Assembly: GCA_003674045.1 (NCBI GenBank)
Contig: PENC01000011.1
Coordinates: forward strand, 1 to 64,000
Source of the DNA: Streptomyces griseocarneus
GTDB taxonomy: Bacteria; Actinomycetota; Actinomycetes; Streptomycetales; Streptomycetaceae
Direction of reading: 5' to 3'
DNA length: 64,000 bases
Shown here: one piece after another, positions 63,985 through 64,000 of the stretch
Layout of the letters: each line of letters opens with the position of its first letter
Position numbering within the stretch: the stretch's first letter is position 1
Program-made: the position numbers and the translations under genes
The notes under the pieces: model-generated
What the model saw: only the letters and a program-made list of their open reading frames with translations
Told to the model about the DNA's origin: nothing
Databases searched by the model: none

Positions 63985-64000
63985 ATGCACATACCCCGCC
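63985..64000 (+). CDS. probable start of a gene running off the right edge
   Basis: ATG at 63985 is preceded by AGGGAG six bases upstream and reads MHIPR before the window ends. The placement of the ribosome site makes a real start likely, but the product cannot be identified. Confidence 0.35.

Noticed and set aside
63793..63990. Minus-strand frame of 65 codons at the right edge
   Set aside because: Its composition is atypical, it has no ribosome site, and a plus-strand gene appears to start at 63985 inside it.
1..64000. CRISPR arrays, rRNA genes, prophage or integrase with attachment site
   Set aside because: No regularly spaced repeats, rRNA sequence, phage structural genes or integrase were seen. 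The tRNA-Lys gene has no adjacent integrase or duplicated 3' end.

Overview
The window looks like chromosomal DNA of a Streptomyces or a close actinomycete. Base composition is very GC-rich, codon third positions are nearly all G or C, GTG and TTG starts are frequent, and genes often overlap by four bases (ATGA or GTGA). A high-GC intergenic repeat family occurs six times. No ribosomal RNA, CRISPR array or origin is visible. The single RNA gene found is a tRNA-Lys(CUU).

Layout. (1) 1-7222: the edge of an IS5-type transposase, a WYL regulator, a PPOX flavoenzyme, a HisA/PriA paralogue that has lost both catalytic aspartates, and a kdp potassium-ATPase operon preceded by an extra 27-residue membrane peptide. 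(2) 7674-25223: a carbohydrate natural-product cluster resembling the hygromycin B/destomycin family. It has a StsC-like aminotransferase, a second DegT aminotransferase, heptose kinase, isomerase and phosphatase homologues, a GalT-like nucleotidylyltransferase, a zinc dehydrogenase, an atypical SDR epimerase, two glycosyltransferases, a HygY-type radical SAM enzyme, a HygX-type PhyH oxygenase, GalE, a kinase that reads like hygromycin B 7''-O-phosphotransferase, and a heterodimeric ABC exporter. No 2-deoxy-scyllo-inosose synthase gene is present. (3) 25310-35126: an SDR gene, then a compact unassigned cluster: KAS III, acyl carrier protein, KAS II, a WS/DGAT-like acyltransferase, an MMPL transporter, a secreted protein, an AurF-like diiron oxygenase and a class II DAHP synthase homologue lacking key metal ligands.

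(4) 35287-48437: mostly housekeeping or accessory genes: a PlsC acyltransferase, FadH, a PadR regulator, a P-loop ATPase paired with a membrane-anchored type I periplasmic-binding protein, a VAO-type sterol oxidase-like enzyme, tRNA-Lys, a Tat-exported phosphoesterase, and a MarR/rhodanese/YceI unit with paired palindromic operators. (5) 48798-58301: an arginine-oxidase (MppP/RohP-like), pyruvate aldolase, haem-oxygenase-like diiron oxygenase and Rieske set, matching the known logic of azomycin (2-nitroimidazole) formation from L-arginine. It is extended by a PRMT-fold methyltransferase, a 1,291-residue cytoplasmic multicopper oxidase and a DsbA-fold protein. Two tiny overlapping reading frames, the first arginine-rich, precede it and may be a leader. 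(6) 58537-64000: an ABC-2-type transporter pair, two small genes sharing a duplicated motif, a serine hydrolase, a DoxX protein, and probably the start of another gene at the right edge.

Three specialised-metabolism loci therefore lie within about 50 kb: an aminoglycoside-like sugar pathway, a lipid/aryl-amine type pathway of unknown product, and an arginine-derived nitroimidazole-like pathway. Family assignments come from reading motifs in the translated sequence and from memory of known families. No database search was run.
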